Shown: in pieces, positions 26,576 through 34,739 of the stretch
Layout: each line of letters begins with the position of its first letter
How positions within the stretch are numbered: the first letter of the stretch is position 1
Source of the DNA: an uncultured Tenacibaculum sp.
GTDB taxonomy: Bacteria; Bacteroidota; Bacteroidia; Flavobacteriales; Flavobacteriaceae
Direction: 5' to 3'
DNA length: 64,000 nucleotides
Assembly: GCF_947498805.1 (NCBI RefSeq)
Contig: NZ_CANMLT010000002.1
Coordinates: 536,910 to 600,909 of the forward strand
Notes under the pieces: model-generated
What the model was told of the DNA's origin: nothing
Seen by the model: the letters and a program-made list of their open reading frames with translations, nothing else
The model's database searches: none
Position numbers and translations under genes: made by a program

Positions 26576-27406
26576 TTACAATTTAAAGCTTTTATAAAAA
26601 GTTTCGGCATGACTTTTTAGTGCTGTTCTTAAATACTTTTCTACAGCAGAAACAACTTCCGGGTAATTTACTTGATGTATCTCATCACAATATACTTTTG
26701 CTATCTCAGTAGCTAATACCAATGTATTGTTGAAGTTTTCAGTAATATATTTTAAGAAATATCCATTTCCTTGAAAGGTATCATTAATCTTAGAGCTTGA
26801 TTTAATTCCATTTGGAAAAGGCATTTCCTCCAAAATCTTCCTCCAAGATTCAATATACAAAGCATACTTCGTATTATCAACATTAGCCGTTCCTAAATTC
26901 CAAGTAGGTACTTCCCTATCCCAACGTTGCCAATTATAAGAATGCATATCATACACTACACAACAGTCAAATTTTTCTTCAATTTTCGATATTAAAGCGT
27001 GTACTACGCTATAAAAATTAAAATGCTTTTGAAGACTTTTCTCTTTCATTTCATTTGAAAGAGGTTTATGCCACAATTGTTTTCCCCAGGCATCTTCATA
27101 TATTGCGGTTTCTGGCGCTCTATTAAGATCATACTCAAAACGAGAATCTAATCCTGCAATAATAATGGGATGAGAAATTACCATATTCTTTGTTTCAGGA
27201 TCTTCCTCATACCAACGTTCATATGCTGTATGCTTACAATTGTTCCAAAGTTCTTTTCTAAATTGATGTCCATCATGAACTGCACCACATACATAAGGAA
27301 CATATGCTTCTACCTTTAAAGTAAAAGAATAGTCCCTACTAACCGCTTCAAACAACTCTTCTTTAGAAATCTTTTCTATAATCTCCTCAACAGATAGTTT
27401 TAGCAT
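26576..27406 (-). CDS. N-formylglutamate amidohydrolase-family protein
   Basis: A 276-residue member of the HutG-type N-formylglutamate amidohydrolase family (zinc amidohydrolases). Family features are HDGHQFRKELWNN, IIAGLDSRFEYDLNR, CVVYDMHSYNWQRW and the C-terminal INDTFQGNGYFLKYI. No histidine-degradation genes are nearby, so a role in histidine catabolism is unlikely; amide hydrolysis of a product made by this operon is more likely. It directly abuts the TerB-like gene, with no intergenic bases. Confidence 0.88.
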   Translation of the reverse strand: MLKLSVEEIIEKISKEELFEAVSRDYSFTLKVEAYVPYVCGAVHDGHQFRKELWNNCKHTAYERWYEEDPETKNMVISHPIIIAGLDSRFEYDLNRAPETAIYEDAWGKQLWHKPLSNEMKEKSLQKHFNFYSVVHALISKIEEKFDCCVVYDMHSYNWQRWDREVPTWNLGTANVDNTKYALYIESWRKILEEMPFPNGIKSSSKINDTFQGNGYFLKYITENFNNTLVLATEIAKVYCDEIHQVNYPEVVSAVEKYLRTALKSHAETFYKSFKL

Positions 27407-27733
27407 TTAATTCAATATTTTTTGTAAAACACCAAATACCTTTCTTTCCATGGCATCCACAGTACCATCTGCAAAAAAGACTTCCTTAATATCTCTAAGT
27501 AAATCATCCTTTTCTGTTTCTGAGTACTTATTCTCTTTTAAATACAATTTTATTTTCTCTAAGTTCGTATGATCACTTTCTGCAACAATCTCAGTATGCA
27601 TCTTGTTATACGTAACTTCATCTACTTTAGAAAGAATATAGTCTCTTTCTTCTTTTGTTTCTATATAGTTACAATGTGCTGCGAATAACAACACATATAT
27701 TTCAAATTCTCTTTTGGTCCAATCTAACTCCAT
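27407..27733 (-). CDS. TerB-like helical protein
   Basis: A 108-residue all-helical protein with the TerB-type ending EVFFADGTVDAMERKVFGVLQKIL, an acidic metal-binding-like segment. It overlaps the sulfurtransferase stop by one base and abuts the amidohydrolase gene, so it belongs to the operon. TerB-fold proteins bind metals and often act as adaptors. No enzymatic residues stand out. Family assignment is moderate. Confidence 0.7.
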   Translation of the reverse strand: MELDWTKREFEIYVLLFAAHCNYIETKEERDYILSKVDEVTYNKMHTEIVAESDHTNLEKIKLYLKENKYSETEKDDLLRDIKEVFFADGTVDAMERKVFGVLQKILN

Positions 27734-28572
27734 TATTTCTCTATTGGTAATTCTAATCTGCTAGCCCACTCTGTCCATGAGCCATCATAAACTTTATAAT
27801 TAGTATATCCTGATGCCTGTGCTCCTAATGCAAGAATACATGCCGTAATTCCAGATCCGCAAGTAAAAATCATTTCTTTATTTTCAGGATTACTGTCGAT
27901 ATACAACTTCTTTAATTCTTCTATAGGTTTCATTTTACCTTCTTCTTGTAAAACTGAATATGGTAAACTAAATGAATTTGGAATATGCCCGCCCCTTAAA
28001 TCTTCTCTAGGTTCTGGAGAGGTTGCATTAAACCTTCCTTTCGATCGAGCATCTAAAATAGAAACGTCCTTTTTAAGAGATTTTAAAACCTCTTCTGCAC
28101 TTGCATACAAGTCTTTACTAAAACTTGCCTCAAAGTTCCCTTCTAATCTTTCTATTTGCTTAGGAGGTTCCGTTTTATAACCTGCGCTAATCCATTCTTT
28201 TAAGCCTCCGTTTAAAACTGCTATATTTTTAAATCCGAATACATTAAAAAGCCACCATACTCTAGGAGAAGAATATACACCTATATCATCATAAACAACA
28301 ATACAACTATTATAATTAATTCCAAGTTTTTGGACTTCTCTTTGAAAATGTTTTTCTGAAGGAATTGTATTAGGATACTCTGCCTCTTTGTCTAAAAAAA
28401 CATTTTTTAAATCAAAAAATATAGTACCCGGTATTTGTTGTTTATCTATTTCTTCTTCCTTCTTTGTTCCGACCTTTTGAATAGTTGCGTTTAAAACAAT
28501 CAAATTTTCATGTTGAAGGTTTTCATGCAACCACTCCTTAGAAACTAAGGAAGTAGGTATTTTAAGCCTCAT
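27733..28572 (-). CDS. Thiosulfate/3-mercaptopyruvate sulfurtransferase
   Basis: A 279-residue tandem rhodanese. The N-terminal inactive domain has PGTIFFDLKNVFLDKEAEYPNTIPS and CIVVYDDIGVYSSPRVWWLFNVFGF; the C-terminal catalytic loop is CGSGITA (C238), matching the 3-mercaptopyruvate type (CGSGVTA) more than rhodanese CRKG-type loops. It transfers sulfur from mercaptopyruvate to thiols. It overlaps the ATP-grasp gene by 11 bases, which ties it to the operon and suggests a sulfur-containing or thiol substrate. Confidence 0.92.
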   Translation of the reverse strand: MRLKIPTSLVSKEWLHENLQHENLIVLNATIQKVGTKKEEEIDKQQIPGTIFFDLKNVFLDKEAEYPNTIPSEKHFQREVQKLGINYNSCIVVYDDIGVYSSPRVWWLFNVFGFKNIAVLNGGLKEWISAGYKTEPPKQIERLEGNFEASFSKDLYASAEEVLKSLKKDVSILDARSKGRFNATSPEPREDLRGGHIPNSFSLPYSVLQEEGKMKPIEELKKLYIDSNPENKEMIFTCGSGITACILALGAQASGYTNYKVYDGSWTEWASRLELPIEK

Positions 28573-29593
28573 TTACTGCTCTTTTAAGATCTGTCATTCT
28601 CCTAAAAGCAGCATTCTTTTCTAATACTTTACTTTCTAAGAAATCAATTACTTTTTCTTGAAGTTTAACTTTAGATACTTTATTGATATATGTAATTCCA
28701 CCAGGACTCATTACATTTACCTCTACTAGCTTTCCTCCAATCACATCTATTCCCACAAACAACAGCCCATCTTTAACCAATTTAGGTCCAATCTTTTCAC
28801 AAAGTACTTTTTCAGCTTTTGTTAATTTGTGTTTTTCAACTCTTCCTCCTGCGGTTACATTAGAACGATGGTCTTTTTCTCCTGGTATTCGTTTCATTGC
28901 TCCAATTGGAACCCCATTCAATAATAAAATACGTACATCTCCTTTTTCTGCTCCCTCAATATACTCTTGGAGAATTACATAATCTGAAGACCCATCACTT
29001 TTACTGATATAAAAATCTAATAGAGAATTGATATTTCCCATTGCAGATTTCTCTATTAAAATAACTCCTGATCCCCCGTAACCATTTAATGGTTTTAAGA
29101 TCATCTTATCAGAATCAGATTCAGCAATTGTTTTAATCAAGTAGTCTTTATTTTTTGAAACGTGTGTCACGGGAATAATATCATTATTCGGATCATCAAA
29201 AACTGCGGTGTAGAGCTTGTTATTTGCCTCTCTCATCCCTTGAACCGAATTGATGATAAACACATCGTCCTTTACGGAATCTAAAAAGTTTAACATTAGT
29301 GGATCTAATGGCGGATTAGCACGCATAAAAATAGCATCAAAACCTGCTAAAGGGAGCATTTCTTCTCTTGTTGTTGCTTTTTTATAATACGATTTTATAC
29401 TAGAAGGTACTTTCTCCATCCTATTAATAATTGTACAAAATGCATTGGTAATACTATTACGTATTGTTAAATTAGATGGTGTACAGATTGCCACTCCATG
29501 ACCTCTCTTAGCACACTCATGAATAAGTGCTAATGTAGTATCATTCTCTGGATCTATTTCTTCCCAAGGATACATTAAAAAACAAATGTTCAT
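28562..29593 (-). CDS. GshB-like ATP-grasp ligase
   Basis: A 343-residue ATP-grasp enzyme like prokaryotic glutathione synthetase. Visible are MNICFLMYPWEEIDPENDTTLALIHEC, FDAIFMRANPPLD, the ATP loop MILKPLNGYGGSGVILIEK, VILQEYIEGAEKGDVRILLLNG, GRVEKHKLTKAEK and the metal-binding VGIDVIGGKLVEVNVMSPGG. It probably ligates an amino acid to a small peptide or carboxylate. No gshA lies nearby, so true glutathione synthesis is not shown. It is the first gene of the tight five-gene minus operon. Confidence 0.87.
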   Translation of the reverse strand: MNICFLMYPWEEIDPENDTTLALIHECAKRGHGVAICTPSNLTIRNSITNAFCTIINRMEKVPSSIKSYYKKATTREEMLPLAGFDAIFMRANPPLDPLMLNFLDSVKDDVFIINSVQGMREANNKLYTAVFDDPNNDIIPVTHVSKNKDYLIKTIAESDSDKMILKPLNGYGGSGVILIEKSAMGNINSLLDFYISKSDGSSDYVILQEYIEGAEKGDVRILLLNGVPIGAMKRIPGEKDHRSNVTAGGRVEKHKLTKAEKVLCEKIGPKLVKDGLLFVGIDVIGGKLVEVNVMSPGGITYINKVSKVKLQEKVIDFLESKVLEKNAAFRRMTDLKRAVNEA

Positions 29594-29644
29594 AAAGTTA
29601 AAATGATATTAGTTTAGTTTGTTACTTTATTCTATTTTAAGAAA

Positions 29645-29680
29645 ATAAACACCAATGTAACTAAGTACAGTGGTGTTTAT
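29645..29680 (-). terminator. Terminator of the dicarboxylate symporter gene
   Basis: ATAAACACCA and TGGTGTTTAT pair perfectly (10 bp) around a 16-base loop, with a T-rich minus-strand tail, 38 bases beyond the stop at 29718. Confidence 0.7.
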
Positions 29681-29717
29681 AAAAATACTATTTTTTTCAA
29701 TATGTAAAAATGAAATA

Positions 29718-31043
29718 TTATTTTACTTCATCATAATGATCATCCCAATTTTTTGGCTTAGGGTCTCCTAATTTACCAACTGACTTTGCTACTAATGTAG
29801 ATACCGTTGCATCACCCGTAACATTAATAACCGTTCTACACATATCTAACGGTCTATCTACGGCAAAAATAAGTGCTAAACCAATCGCTAGCTTATCTCC
29901 AGGGAAACCAACAGCTTCTAGAACAATTACTAACATTACCATTCCTGCTCCTGGAACTGCTGCTGAACCAATAGAAGCTAATAATGCAGTTAAAATAATG
30001 GTTAACTGATCACCAAAGGTTAAATCAAAACTTAAGGCTTGAGCAATAAATACTGCTGCTACTGCCTGGTATAAACTGGTTCCATCCATATTAATGGTTG
30101 CTCCAACAGGAAGTACAAAACTAGATACTTCCTTATCTACTCCCACATGCTCTTCAACACGCTCCATAGTTACGGGTAAGGTTGCAGCACTACTACTAGT
30201 TGAAAAAGCTAATAATTGCGCTGGACTTATTTGTTTTAAAAACCACATTGGGTTTTTCTTAGTAAATACACTTACCAATATCATATAAAAAGTAACCATT
30301 ATTAATAAACCACCTACAACAGTGAATGCATATTTTAATAGTGCCAATAATAAATCTGGATCATTAGAAGATACTACTACATTCGCTAATAATGCAAACA
30401 CAGCATATGGTGCAGATAACATTATTAAATCAACCATTTTTAACACGACTTCATTTAAAGAATCAAAAAAGTCTTTTAATGGCTTTGATTTTTTTTCTCC
30501 AATTAACAACATTGAAATTCCGAGGAAAATAGTAAAGAAAATAACTTGCAACATAGCTTTATTATTACTCATTGCTTTCATCGCATTATCTGGTACCATA
30601 TCTTCTAAAAACTGTAATGGTCCACTTGCTTTTTGTTTAGATGCTTCCGCAATCTTTGCTTGAACACTTCCACTATTAGCATAGGTTTCTGTTAATCTAG
30701 TAATAGTTTCTTCAGAAATTCCATCCCCTGGCTTTACAATATTTACTAATAATAACCCTATTGTAATAGCCATCACAGTAGTACCGACATAAATTACAAT
30801 AGTTCGTAACCCTATGTTTTTAAACTTTGAGATATCTTTTAAATCAGAAATTCCCTTTACCAATGATGCTATAATTAACGGAACTGCGATTAATTTTAAT
30901 AGTTTAACAAAGATTGTTCCTAAAGGTTTTATCCAATCCCCTACAAAGCCTGCTCCTCCATCAATACCAGTCATTGCTAATCCGAATAAAATACCTAGAA
31001 CCATTCCTATTAGAATTTTCCAGTGTAGTGCCAGTTTTTTCAT
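29718..31043 (-). CDS. Dicarboxylate/amino acid:cation symporter (DAACS family)
   Basis: A 441-residue GltP/DctA-like inner-membrane transporter driving uptake of glutamate, aspartate or C4-dicarboxylates with Na+ or H+. Family marks: WKILIGMVLGILFGL, the serine-rich re-entrant loop FSTSSSAATLPVTMERVEE, GATINMDGTSLYQAVAAVFIAQAL and the substrate helix ...DRPLDMCRTVINVTGDATVSTLV with the DRPLDMCRT motif typical of this group. It is monocistronic with its own terminator. Exact substrate not deducible. Confidence 0.94.
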   Translation of the reverse strand: MKKLALHWKILIGMVLGILFGLAMTGIDGGAGFVGDWIKPLGTIFVKLLKLIAVPLIIASLVKGISDLKDISKFKNIGLRTIVIYVGTTVMAITIGLLLVNIVKPGDGISEETITRLTETYANSGSVQAKIAEASKQKASGPLQFLEDMVPDNAMKAMSNNKAMLQVIFFTIFLGISMLLIGEKKSKPLKDFFDSLNEVVLKMVDLIMLSAPYAVFALLANVVVSSNDPDLLLALLKYAFTVVGGLLIMVTFYMILVSVFTKKNPMWFLKQISPAQLLAFSTSSSAATLPVTMERVEEHVGVDKEVSSFVLPVGATINMDGTSLYQAVAAVFIAQALSFDLTFGDQLTIILTALLASIGSAAVPGAGMVMLVIVLEAVGFPGDKLAIGLALIFAVDRPLDMCRTVINVTGDATVSTLVAKSVGKLGDPKPKNWDDHYDEVK

Positions 31044-31101
31044 GTAATCGTTTATTTTAAAAGCTGAAAGGTAAAAATAATTATTGAAACAAATGTGACT
31101 T

Positions 31102-31109
31102 TAAATTTG
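31102..31109 (+). promoter_or_regulatory. Possible -7 element for the DUF937 gene
   Basis: TAAATTTG matches TAnnTTTG, with a TTG at 31084-31086 (spacer 15, a little short), 53 bases before the ATG at 31162. Confidence 0.35.
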
Positions 31110-31161
31110 TAACTTGTGTCTCAATTATTGAAAGCGAATTACTAATCTTAAAAAAGAACAA

Positions 31162-31809
31162 ATGGAAGGAATTTTAGACCTCTTAAATAGCGACTTAGGA
31201 AAAACAATAATCTCAGGAGTTGCAGGATCAACTGGTCAAGACACAAATAAAACTGGAAGTGTACTTACAATGGCATTACCTGTTTTAATGAAAGCAATGC
31301 AACGAAATGCTTCTACACCAGAAGGTGCTGAAGGTTTAATGGGTGCTTTATCTAAAAAACACGATGGTGGTATTTTAGATAATCTTGGAGATTTATTTCA
31401 AGGAGGTGTAAATGCGGATGTTTTACAAGATGGTGGTAAAATTTTAGGACATGTTTTAGGTAACAAACAACAAGGAGTTGAGCAAGTAATTGGTCAAAAA
31501 GCTGGAATTGATGCAGGATCTGTTGCTAATATTTTAAAAACTGCTGCTCCGATTTTAATGGGAGTTTTAGGTAAACAAACGCGTCAAAGTAATGTAAATA
31601 ACTCAGGTGATTTAAGTGGATTACTTGGAGGCTTATTAGGTGGAAGTTCAGCTCAAAAAGAGCAAAGTTTTTTAGAGCAAATTTTAGATGCAGATGGAGA
31701 CGGAAGTGTTGTAGATGATGTAGCTGGAATGGTTTTAGGAGGATCTAGTAATCAAAAGTCAGGAGGTTTATTAGGAGGATTACTTGGTGGACTTTTCGGT
31801 AAGAAATAA
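31162..31809 (+). CDS. DUF937 protein with an EF-hand-like loop
   Basis: A 215-residue soluble protein: the DUF937 region (GILDLLNSDLGKTIISGVAGSTGQD...VLTMALPVLMKAMQRNA) is followed by Gly-rich repeats (LGGLLGGS) and a calcium-loop pattern DADGDGSVVDD near residues 176-186. The family is widespread and has no assigned biochemical role. A strong terminator follows. The Gly/Leu-rich ends suggest oligomer packing. No signal peptide. Confidence 0.88.
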   Translation: MEGILDLLNSDLGKTIISGVAGSTGQDTNKTGSVLTMALPVLMKAMQRNASTPEGAEGLMGALSKKHDGGILDNLGDLFQGGVNADVLQDGGKILGHVLGNKQQGVEQVIGQKAGIDAGSVANILKTAAPILMGVLGKQTRQSNVNNSGDLSGLLGGLLGGSSAQKEQSFLEQILDADGDGSVVDDVAGMVLGGSSNQKSGGLLGGLLGGLFGKK

Positions 31810-31831
31810 ACTTAAGAAAAATACATTCTTA

Positions 31832-31866
31832 AAAGGGCAAACATTTGTTGTTTGCCCTTTTTCTTT
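31832..31866 (+). terminator. Terminator of the DUF937 gene
   Basis: AAAGGGCAAACA and TGTTTGCCCTTT form a strong stem with a short loop, followed by a T-rich tail. Confidence 0.9.
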
Positions 31867-31878
31867 TAATTACTTTTG
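31848..31878 (+). promoter_or_regulatory. Promoter embedded in the DUF937 terminator, possibly leaderless
   Basis: TTG at 31848-31850, 20-base spacer, TACTTTTG at 31871-31878 match the consensus. The ATG at 31883 lies 5 bases after the -7 box, so the mRNA would begin at or beside the start codon. The promoter overlaps the terminator of the gene before. Confidence 0.5.
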
Positions 31879-31882
31879 CAGC

Positions 31883-32188
31883 ATGGAAAAATTGAAACAA
31901 CGTTGGGGATTAAAAACTACTTGGGATGTTATTGCCGTACTATTGGTTTTTTCTATCAATGGATCTTTTGCTGCTAAGATTGGAGGACCACTTTTATCTT
32001 ATTTCAATGTAACTGCTGATAACACACACTGGTTTCTATATGGTTTGTATAGATTCTTGTTAATTTTTCCTATTTACCAAACTACTTTACCTATTGTAGG
32101 TTGGTTATTTGGTAAGTTCGATTTCTTCTGGGAGTTTGAAAAGAAATTCTTAAGTAGATTAGGTTTCGGATTCTTATTTAAAAAATAA
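31883..32188 (+). CDS. Small membrane protein (DUF6787-like)
   Basis: A 101-residue protein from the ATG at 31883; a longer frame from 31784 runs through the upstream terminator and is rejected. Two hydrophobic segments (DVIAVLLVFSINGSFAAKIGG and WFLYGLYRFLLIFPIYQTTLPIVGWLFG) mark an inner-membrane protein with a charged tail KFDFFWEFEKKFLSRLGFGFLFKK. I recall a Flavobacteriia family with this shape as DUF6787, unconfirmed. Function unknown. Confidence 0.75.
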   Translation: MEKLKQRWGLKTTWDVIAVLLVFSINGSFAAKIGGPLLSYFNVTADNTHWFLYGLYRFLLIFPIYQTTLPIVGWLFGKFDFFWEFEKKFLSRLGFGFLFKK

Positions 32189-32190
32189 AA

Positions 32191-32222
32191 CCTTTTGACC
32201 TGTTATTAACAAATCAAAAGGC
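32191..32222 (+). terminator. Terminator after the 31883 gene
   Basis: CCTTTTGA and TCAAAAGG form an 8-bp stem around a 15-base loop just past the stop. The T-run is weak, so moderate confidence. Confidence 0.55.
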
Positions 32223-32254
32223 TTCTACATTTAAACTATTAACTTAAAATTCTA

Positions 32255-32896
32255 TTAATGAACTTTATCTTTTAAAAGGTGAGGGAACCGTTTTTTGAAT
32301 TTGTTTAGTCTCGGTATTGATACATTCCTTACATAAGAATTGAAAGGATGTAACCTTTCATAGTTTTGATGATATTCTTCTGCCTTATGAAATTTTGTAA
32401 ACTTAGTTACTTCGGTTACAATTCTTCCGTTATATACCTCTTTATTTAATTTGTTAATGGTACTTTCGATTATTTCCTTTTCTTTTTCATTTTGATAAAA
32501 CGCTATAGAACGGTATTGCGATCCATAATCTGGATGTTGTCCATTTTTTGTAGTTGGATCATGAGATCCAAAAAATACATCTACTAAACTTTGAAAACTA
32601 ACAATATTAGGGTCATAATATACTGCAACTGTTTCTGCATGCCCTGTTCTTCCAGTTCCTATGGTTCTATAGGTTGGTCTTTTTGTATGACCTCCTGCAT
32701 ATCCTGAAACCGCCTCCTCTACTCCTTTTACACTTTCAAAAATTGCCTCTACACACCAAAAACACCCACTTGCAAAATATGCTACTCTTGTATCTTTCTT
32801 TACAGATTCCACCACCTTCTTTTCTACTTTTTCTTCTGTTTTAAAACCATAAATACCTAAGGCTAATGCAAGTACTACTAAAATGTATTTTTTCAT
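32255..32896 (-). CDS. msrA: Peptide-methionine (S)-S-oxide reductase MsrA, exported
   Basis: MsrA reduces methionine-S-sulfoxide in proteins. The start is set at 32896 (MKKYILVVLALALGIYG), a signal or anchor peptide, giving 213 residues; an upstream start at 32938 would spoil it. The catalytic motif is ASGCFWCVEAIFESVKGV; YAGGHTKRPTYRTIGTGRTGHAE and HDPTTKNGQHPDYGSQYRS complete the MsrA pattern. The exported form would repair oxidised envelope proteins. No MsrB domain is fused. Confidence 0.94.
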   Translation of the reverse strand: MKKYILVVLALALGIYGFKTEEKVEKKVVESVKKDTRVAYFASGCFWCVEAIFESVKGVEEAVSGYAGGHTKRPTYRTIGTGRTGHAETVAVYYDPNIVSFQSLVDVFFGSHDPTTKNGQHPDYGSQYRSIAFYQNEKEKEIIESTINKLNKEVYNGRIVTEVTKFTKFHKAEEYHQNYERLHPFNSYVRNVSIPRLNKFKKRFPHLLKDKVH

Positions 32897-32984
32897 TCTT
32901 TTATAATGTTTATGACTGTTTGGTCGATAAAAAAACAAACTACATACAATTGTTTACAACTTTATGTTTTCCTTAAGAAATTTG

Positions 32985-33016
32985 TTTGTGTGTTGCTTTT
33001 GGGTTTTCTATTTTTG
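32985..33016 (+). promoter_or_regulatory. dnaX promoter
   Basis: TTTG at 32985-32988, a 20-base spacer and TATTTTTG at 33009-33016 match the Bacteroidota consensus well. The start codon is 22 bases downstream, so the leader is short. Confidence 0.6.
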
Positions 33017-33038
33017 TTCAAGTAAACAAAAGTAATTA

Positions 33039-34739
33039 ATGGAGCATTTTATAGTATCGGCACGTAAATATAGACCTCAAAATTTTGGGGATGTTGTAGG
33101 TCAACAAGCTATTACAAATACGTTGGAAAATGCTATTAAAAATAACCATTTAGCACAAGCTTTGTTGTTTACCGGACCAAGAGGTGTTGGTAAAACCTCA
33201 TGTGCCAGAATCTTGGCTAAACGAATCAACCAAGAGAGTTCTACAACTGACGACGAAGATTTCGCATTTAATATTTTTGAATTGGATGCCGCTTCTAACA
33301 ACTCTGTAGATGACATTCGTAACTTAACTGATCAGGTAAGAATACCGCCTCAAACAGGAAAGTATAAAGTATATATTATTGATGAGGTACATATGCTTTC
33401 TCAAGCAGCCTTTAATGCTTTTTTAAAGACACTTGAAGAGCCACCTGCTCATGCTATTTTTATCTTAGCTACTACTGAAAAACACAAGATAATACCGACG
33501 ATTTTATCTCGTTGTCAAATTTTTGATTTCAAGCGAATTGGTGTTTTAGATGCTAAAGAGTATTTAAAAACAATCTGCGCTAAAGAAAACATTACCGCTG
33601 ATGATGATGCGTTGCATATTATAGCTCAAAAAGCAGATGGAGCAATGCGTGATGCTTTATCTATTTTTGATAGAGTGGTGAGTTTTTCTGGTAGTAATTT
33701 AACACGTGAAGCAGTTACACAGAATCTGAACGTTTTAGATTATGATGTATATTTTAATATGACTGACTTGTTATTAACTAACAAAATTCCAGAAGTATTA
33801 ATGGCTTTTAATGATGTTTTATCTAAAGGATTTGAAGGACATCATTTTATTAGTGGGTTGGCTTCTCACTTTAGAGATTTATTGGTTGCTAAAGATAGCG
33901 CCACCATCCAATTATTAGAAGTTGGTGATAATACTAAGAAAAAGTACTTAGAGCAGGCTAATAAAGCTACTATGCAATTTTTATTACCCGCTATTGATAA
34001 AGCCAACGATTGTGATTTAAAATACCGAAGCAGTAAAAATCAGCGTTTACTGGTAGAACTTACTTTAATGCAAATTGCCTCTATCACTTTTGATGGAGCA
34101 AAAAAAAAATCTAGCAACTACATAATTCCAGCTACATTTTTTACTTCTTTATCTCCAAAGATTCAAAAAGTAAAAAAAGAAGTAAAACCTACTCCTACTC
34201 CTGTTCAACAGCAACCTGTTGAAAAGAAAGTTATTCCTCAAGAGGAAGTAAAAGTTAGAAAACCTCGTTTGGAAGGAGTTCGTAGACGCTCTTCTTCACT
34301 AACTTTAAAAAGTGTTCATGAAAAACGAGAAGAGAAAGGAACGGACTTAGAAGAAAACTTCGACAATCATCCTAAAACACCTTTTACTGAAGAACAATTA
34401 AAGGATGCTTGGAAAAAATATTATTTTAAACTTTATAATGGAGGTGAACGAAGCGTAGCTTCAGTTATCACTGCTGGTGAGCCTAAATTGGCTCAAAACT
34501 TCGAAATTCTTTTTTCACTACCAAATAGTTTAATGTCTAATCAATTAGAGCGTGCAAAACCAAAGTTATTAAGGCATTTGCGAGAAGCTTTAAATAACTA
34601 TGGTATTAGTATTAAGGTGGTGGTAAACGAAAAAGTTGAAAAGAAATTTGCGTACACACCCCATGAAAAATATCAAAAGCTTAAAGAGAAAAATCCTCTT
34701 TTAGAAACGCTTAAAAATACCTTTGGATTAGATGTCTAG
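33039..34739 (+). CDS. dnaX: DNA polymerase III subunit gamma/tau
   Basis: Clamp-loader ATPase of the replisome. The 566-residue product has the AAA+ core: YRPQNFGDVVGQQAI, Walker A GPRGVGKTSC, Walker B VYIIDEVHMLS, sensor FILATTEKHKIIPTILSRCQ, then domain III and a Pro/charged linker (~380-440) leading to a tau-like C-terminal domain (~455-566). The four-cysteine zinc module found after Walker A in E. coli DnaX is missing: the segment between RILAKRIN and FELDAASNN is shortened. Convergent with the antiporter gene, overlapping it by 12 bases at the stops. Confidence 0.95.
   Translation: MEHFIVSARKYRPQNFGDVVGQQAITNTLENAIKNNHLAQALLFTGPRGVGKTSCARILAKRINQESSTTDDEDFAFNIFELDAASNNSVDDIRNLTDQVRIPPQTGKYKVYIIDEVHMLSQAAFNAFLKTLEEPPAHAIFILATTEKHKIIPTILSRCQIFDFKRIGVLDAKEYLKTICAKENITADDDALHIIAQKADGAMRDALSIFDRVVSFSGSNLTREAVTQNLNVLDYDVYFNMTDLLLTNKIPEVLMAFNDVLSKGFEGHHFISGLASHFRDLLVAKDSATIQLLEVGDNTKKKYLEQANKATMQFLLPAIDKANDCDLKYRSSKNQRLLVELTLMQIASITFDGAKKKSSNYIIPATFFTSLSPKIQKVKKEVKPTPTPVQQQPVEKKVIPQEEVKVRKPRLEGVRRRSSSLTLKSVHEKREEKGTDLEENFDNHPKTPFTEEQLKDAWKKYYFKLYNGGERSVASVITAGEPKLAQNFEILFSLPNSLMSNQLERAKPKLLRHLREALNNYGISIKVVVNEKVEKKFAYTPHEKYQKLKEKNPLLETLKNTFGLDV

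Noticed and set aside
26576..27406. Histidine degradation (hutG)
   Set aside because: No hutH, hutU or hutI is nearby and the gene is embedded in an unrelated operon.
31784..31882. Upstream start for the small membrane protein
   Set aside because: The extension runs through the DUF937 gene end and its terminator hairpin.
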